64,000 nucleotides of DNA from Cranoglanis bouderius (taxonomy: Eukaryota > Chordata > Actinopteri > Siluriformes > Cranoglanididae), in assembly GCA_023630585.1 (NCBI GenBank), contig CM042548.1, forward strand, positions 19,211,027-19,275,026. The letters are read 5' to 3'. Position numbers and translations under genes: made by a program. Below are positions 61,201-64,000 of the stretch, piece after piece; the stretch's first letter is position 1; each line of letters opens with the position of its first letter. The notes under the pieces are model-generated. The model was not told where the DNA came from. It ran no database searches and worked only from the letters and a program-made list of their open reading frames with translations.

Positions 61201-63256
61201 GACTTAAAAGCTGACGTAGAGCCAAGTCAAAGCCTGAACGTTGTCATAAAGCTTGGGTTTTAGTGTGAACGTCAGGTGTCATATAGACATCGGGGTGCTA
61301 AAAAAAATGTACTGCAGGACCAGGGCACTCTTGTAGTCACGCAGCTGCAATACTGTGCAAGGTCAGTAAATTAAGGATAAAAAAATTATGATGATTATTA
61401 ACATATTTATTTTTACTAGTATTAGTATTAGGTTATGAGTAGTAGTATTATCTGAGCTCTACTACTGAGATAAGTTACTTACAAAATAATAAAAGGTAAG
61501 TTAATAAAGAGTAAGAAAGACTGTTGTTTCCTCTATAAAGGTAGAGAATGCAGTCAGGCGAAGCAAGATAGGCATGACTGTACAATCGCTCACCGGAACA
61601 GTCCGCAAACCACAAATTAAGTTTTGCCTGGTTGTAAGTGCAGCCACGAACAGAACTTGTTGTTCCTGAGCTTCATAATGACATTCCGTAATGATATTCC
61701 TGCCTGAAGGAACAAACAGTATTAGTTTTTAACACACACAAATCACGACATAAACAACACCTACTGCCATTAGAGCAAGCCAGTCAACGCTGTGCTACTA
61801 TTTCCGCCGGAAGTTATACCCATAATTGTTTTTATAGCAGCGCCCCAGGGAAACGGTGGATATGTACCATTCTAGGTTAAACATGGATATGATGAATATA
61901 AAAGGTGCTCCTTTGAGGGTACCACACCAGCACCAATAAACGGTACAGTAACCTTTTTTTCTGAGAATGTGTTGTTACAAGCTGTGGGTAGTGACAGAAA
62001 GAATAAGGTTCCTCCACAGGGTTGCAGCGCTTACTCTCTGTGATGGGGTGAGGAGCTCATCAATCCGGTGGCGTCTCAAAGTAGAGCTGCTGCGCCTCTG
62101 AACCGAGAGTAGCTGGTTAAGTTGGATGTAAAATAGTGAAATTTGACAGCTCTAGCATATCAAGAAGCATAATATTAGCATGTTGTAAAATGAGAAAAGT
62201 GAGAAAATCTGTGATTTATAATGTGTTTATGTAATGTCATGAAGCATGCAAGGTGTACTGATGGTTAAAATTGAGCTTTGCCGTGGACCAAGAGATTGAT
62301 GTAACCAGACAAGGTCAAATGGGATCATTCTGATTATTGTAATTTCTCTAGTGTTGTATTTCTATACAAGTTCGCAACAGAAATGCAAGCTAAATGAGCA
62401 ATGTTTATTTTAACGGTTTTTCCATGCTTTCTACTTGTTCTGAAATTGAACATTCTGTGTCTGTGCTTTTTAAAAGATGTCCGTGAGAAATAGAAAACAC
62501 ATTAGTTGCACTTTTGTTCTCTCCTTTTCATTTACTGCACTGTGAAGAACAAGTCATTTTTGTGTGGTAATGACTTCTGCTTTTATTGACGTCTTGGCAA
62601 TATTTGCTGAGGCAGATGGAAACAATGAACATAGCAGGGTGCATTTTATGTTATTTTGCTGTTTAGCTGGTTGTTCACATAGAAATGGAATTGACTTGGG
62701 AATAAGTGACATTAAATTGCTGTTTTATTATCTCCTGTGAGCACGCATCCATCAGAGAGAGCCAAGCATAAGCTCGCACTTACAGAGAATTGAGTTTTTG
62801 TGTCTTGGCAACTTTGGAGAGAATGAATACATGGCTTATACATGGGAGCCATGTATTCATGCCAAGCTTGGCAAGGTGAAATAGGGATGGGCACATCAAC
62901 AAGAATGAAGAAGCTAGCCAGGCTCAAATAATGTCTTTTTATCACATTTTACCAATGAATGTGAATAAGTGTTCCCTTGTATCGGAAAGGATGTGAAACG
63001 CAAAAAAGTAATTTGCATCCTATAGCGACCTCATTTTGTGCCGAGTTGAACTTTTAAATTACTATGTTAACTTTAAGTGGTGCTAGAACAATTGAGAGAA
63101 AAACACCACTAATGGCTGAAAGTCTTCATGAAGGGTGCAAACTTCCTTTTGCCCCAAGAAATTCACATAGTCATTCATTTTATCTGTACTTGAGCTATGA
63201 AAATGACCAGAATCTCTAAGGTGGAATCACAGTTCATTTGTTGTTCTTTTCCACAG

Positions 63257-63423
63257 ATTTCGGAAATCCACGTTACTGGAGAGTCCGAGGACATGACAGC
63301 AAAGGAGAGGCTTCTGCTCTGGTCCCAGCAGATGACCGAGGGCTACGTAGGGGTCCGCTGTGACAACTTCACTACTTCTTGGAAAGACGGAAGGCTGTTC
63401 AATGCTATCATTCACAAGTACAG
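63257..63423 (+). CDS. dst: dst exon: start of CH2
   Basis: Acceptor ttcttttccacag and donor gtaata bound 167 bases: ISEIHVTGESEDMTAKERLL then LWSQQMTEGYVGV, CDNFTTSWKDGRLFNAIIHKYR, ending in phase 2. This is the start of the second CH domain. It serves both the CH1-containing and the MGN-start transcripts. The next exon (PDLIDM...) is beyond the window; the 577 bases to the right edge are intron. Confidence 0.95.
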
Positions 63424-64000
63424 GTAATAAATGCACATTGTTGAAGTGGATTTTCTTATTTGAATATTAAAAATGCCCCAGACAGCATATTTTGTATTAA
63501 TGCTCTGAAATAAAAAACATTATGCAGCATGTATGGTGGCTTAATCATCATCTTTGTTTTTTGTTGTTGTTGTTGTTTTTTTAGACTTATTGGGCACTAT
63601 CAGGACATATCAAGGTTTTACCAGGAACACTGATTCAGTATTCATATGACCTAGGCACACATTTCCCTGATTAAATATAATGTTTTCCCATCATGTGCTA
63701 TTTGTGTTACTGTAGTCACATGATTCCCTGTGTGTGTGTGGCATCTCCTGTGAGTTCCCAGCCAGCAAAGGGGAATTATGCTGGTGTTTTAGGGATTTAT
63801 CAAAACGCATTTAAATGCAGCTTTCAGATGTTCAGATATTAAAGTTAGTATAATGCTGTCTAATTAATATAATGCTGAGTATCCCTATAAATAATAATTA
63901 AATATCACTGCCTGTGAAACTACTAAAAAATGTGCATTTAGAAGTAGGATGCAAGTATGTAAACCCAGCATGATCTTTATTTGGGCAAATTATCATCATG
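63424..64000 (+). other. dst: dst intron, right edge
   Basis: No further CH2 exon was found. An acceptor-like TTTTTAG at about 63583 is followed by sequence that does not read as CH2, so it is not called. Confidence 0.5.

Larger units (their letters stand above)
53214..63256 (+). other. dst: dst intron (10 kb) with L2 and the MGN first exon
   Basis: Contains the L2 copy at 53323-54650, TA arrays (53667-53774, 55729-55800, 57904-58042), the alternative first exon at 59290 and a Tc1 remnant at about 60930-61200. The 61.2-63.2 kb part shows a repeat near 61860-61970 and nothing else. Confidence 0.6.
5381..63423 (+). other. dst: dst (dystonin/BPAG1) gene, 5' portion
   Basis: Spectraplakin gene. 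The joined exons give an N-terminal region followed by two calponin-homology domains that bind actin. Dystonin rather than the paralogue MACF1 is chosen because the transmembrane N-terminus (MIAAAFLVLLRP), the HHFRSE and VQPEFYHSVQ segments, the LQAYE..LE.YK alternative start, the MGNVCGC alternative start and ISEIHVTGESEDM all match what I know of dystonin isoforms 1, 2 and 3. In cells dystonin links actin, microtubules, intermediate filaments and membranes. The plakin domain, spectrin repeats and microtubule-binding end lie beyond the right edge. Confidence 0.88.

Noticed and set aside
5381..63423. Gene taken at first as macf1
   Set aside because: The transmembrane start, the LQAYE-type start, the MGNVCGC start and the CH2 sequence all fit dystonin better.
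63583..63650. Further CH2 exon after an acceptor-like TTTTTAG
   Set aside because: The reading does not give the expected PDLIDM continuation, and no donor fits.

Overview
The window is nuclear DNA of a ray-finned fish. It has long introns, GT-AG exons, many TA, CA and ATT microsatellites, and decayed Tc1/mariner, hAT, Harbinger, L2 and tRNA-derived repeats of kinds common in teleosts. An otophysan or catfish-like species is a guess from repeat style only. Fewer than 2 kb of the 64 kb can be supported as protein-coding.

Two genes lie head to head. On the minus strand at the left edge (about 645-3200) are the first exons of znf451, a SUMO ligase: a non-coding exon, an exon starting MSTNAGTEDTEED and ending in SUMO-interacting motif 1, and an exon carrying the LRP linker and SUMO-interacting motif 2. 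The rest of znf451 is outside the window.

From 5381 to the right edge on the plus strand is the 5' half-megaphone of dst (dystonin/BPAG1), a spectraplakin linking actin, microtubules and membranes. Several alternative starts feed one shared actin-binding domain: (1) exons 5381-5561, 5914-5948, 6531-6716 and 14925-15138, giving a transmembrane-anchored N-terminus; (2) a likely internal promoter that uses the 14925-15138 exon with ATG 14961; (3) first exon 16860-16947, ending LQAYEGVLEKYK; (4) a candidate short first exon 37296-37362, not recognised from other species; (5) first exon 59290-59922, starting MGNVCGC, which joins directly to the CH2 exon and so skips CH1. CH1 is encoded by 39668-39729, 45511-45600, 50513-50590 and 53121-53213. 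CH2 begins at 63257-63423 and continues beyond the window.

Between CH1 exons 45511-45600 and 50513-50590 lie two in-frame cassettes. One (47121) has two alternative donors giving 12 or 39 residues; the other (50383-50427) gives 15 residues. Together they could place up to 54 mostly acidic or polar residues inside CH1.

The rest is intron and intergenic DNA filled with repeats, including a 1.25-kb hAT element with an 8-bp target duplication, a 689-bp Harbinger-type element with a MYB-like remnant, and two L2 LINE copies.
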